15,523 bases of DNA from Verrucomicrobiota bacterium. GTDB taxonomy: Bacteria > Verrucomicrobiota > Verrucomicrobiia > Opitutales > UBA953. The stretch lies in NCBI GenBank assembly GCA_005798925.1, contig SYID01000095.1, positions 1-15,523 on the forward strand. The letters are read 5' to 3'. The translations under genes were made by a program, and so were the position numbers. Below are positions 14,820 through 15,523 of this stretch, piece by piece. The notes beneath the pieces were generated by a model. It did not search any database. It had not been told where the DNA came from and saw only the letters and a list, made by a program, of their open reading frames with translations. Positions within the stretch are counted from its first letter, which is position 1. The number at the start of each line of letters is the position of its first letter.

Positions 14820-15523
14820 ATGAGCTCAAAAACCGCTTCTCTCAAACTGGACGACAAGGAAATCGTCCTCCCCATCGTCGTCGGCACCGAAGGCGAACGC
14901 GGGGTCGACGTCCGCAAGCTGCGGGACGAGACCGGCTACATCACTTTCGACGACGGCTACGCCAACACCGGCGCCTGCGAGTCCAAGGTCACCTTCATCG
15001 ACGGCGAGAGGGGCATCCTGCGCTATCGCGGCTACGGCATCGAGGAGCTCGCCGAGAAGTCCAACTTCATCGAGACGGCCTATCTGCTGATCTACGGCGA
15101 ACTGCCCACGACCGTCCAGCTGACGGCCTTCAAGGCCCGCATCCTCGACAACTCGCAGATCCACGAAGGCCTGCGCATCGCCCTCAGCGGCTTCCCCGGC
15201 AACGCCCACCCGATGGCCGTGCTCTCCGCCACCCTGAACACCCTCGGTTGCTACTACCCGGAGCTCGGCACCAACGAGCGTACGCATGACCTGGCCAAGT
15301 TCGACGCCACCGCCGCCGTCCTGATCTCCAAGGTCCGCACCCTCGCCGCGCTCGCCCACCGCTCCAAGGAAGGCGAGCCGCCCGTGTACCCGAAGCCGGG
15401 TCTCGATTACTGCTCCAACTTCCTGCACCTGCTCTTCTCGCAGCCCAATGCGGACTACGCCGTCCACCCGGAGATCGCCCGCGCGCTCGACCTGATCCTC
15501 CTCCTGCACGCCGACCACGAGCA
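14820..15523 (+). CDS. gltA: Citrate synthase (type II), C-terminus cut by window
   Basis: Citrate synthase condenses acetyl-CoA with oxaloacetate in the first step of the TCA cycle. From the ATG at 14820 the frame stays open for 234 codons to the window end. The N-terminal half is typical of bacterial type II (hexameric, NADH-sensitive in some phyla) enzymes: KLRDETGYITFDDGYANT (33-50), TFIDGERGILRYRGYGIEEL (58-77) and AYLLIYGELPT (87-97). The window ends inside LLLHADHE (227-234), the family's catalytic histidine motif LHADHEQN. About 195 further residues are expected. A 36-bp gap separates it from hisH. I see no convincing promoter in the gap, though a start inside hisH is possible, so co-transcription is undecided. 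Confidence 0.95.
   Translation, partial: MSSKTASLKLDDKEIVLPIVVGTEGERGVDVRKLRDETGYITFDDGYANTGACESKVTFIDGERGILRYRGYGIEELAEKSNFIETAYLLIYGELPTTVQLTAFKARILDNSQIHEGLRIALSGFPGNAHPMAVLSATLNTLGCYYPELGTNERTHDLAKFDATAAVLISKVRTLAALAHRSKEGEPPVYPKPGLDYCSNFLHLLFSQPNADYAVHPEIARALDLILLLHADHE

Noticed and set aside
1..15523. CRISPR arrays, insertion sequences or phage genes
   Set aside because: I saw no regularly spaced direct repeats, transposase motifs or terminal inverted repeats; every long stretch is explained by the listed genes.

Overview
The window is a G+C-rich chromosomal segment from a diderm (Gram-negative) bacterium. I favour Verrucomicrobiota, perhaps an Opitutae relative. This is an inference from gene content: LpxI-type lipid A synthesis, a short ECF sigma factor with a small FecR-like partner, and a GAP1-type GTPase operon of the kind seen in PVC and other large-genome bacteria. 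No 16S rRNA or other taxonomic marker is present. Genes are packed with short gaps or overlaps, and no gene-free stretch reaches 300 bases.

Left part (1-1892): lpxI (minus strand, cut by the window start) diverges from a nadD-rsfS pair, the common bacterial pairing of NAD synthesis with the ribosome silencing factor. A CAT-anticodon tRNA, most likely elongator Met, lies on the minus strand facing the end of rsfS.

Central part (1952-9390): four tightly coupled minus-strand genes form the unusual part of the window. In transcription order they encode: (A) a soluble zinc-ribbon P-loop GTPase with an FHA-like N-terminus; (B) a protein whose N-terminus resembles the GAP1-N2 domain (GTPase-associated protein 1), followed by one membrane span and a large outer domain; (C) a 983-residue single-span protein with helical and coiled-coil regions on both sides of the membrane and an unrecognised C-terminal domain; (D) a small protein with a GYF_2-like domain and three membrane spans. 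The predicted topologies agree: the regulatory N-termini of B, C and D face the cytoplasm with the GTPase, and the large C-terminal parts of B and C face the periplasm. I read this as a membrane-spanning GTPase complex, possibly a GAP1-type conflict or stress-sensing system. Its function is not established by the sequence.

Right part (9461-15523): an ECF sigma factor gene diverges from the GTPase operon across a 70-bp A+T-rich gap. It overlaps a small downstream gene that may encode its anti-sigma partner. Then come ptsI (PTS enzyme I) overlapping hisC, then hisB and hisH (histidine synthesis), and a citrate synthase gene cut by the window end just inside its catalytic LHADHE motif. The sigma pair is placed so that it could control the GTPase operon through the shared gap. 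The remaining genes are housekeeping.
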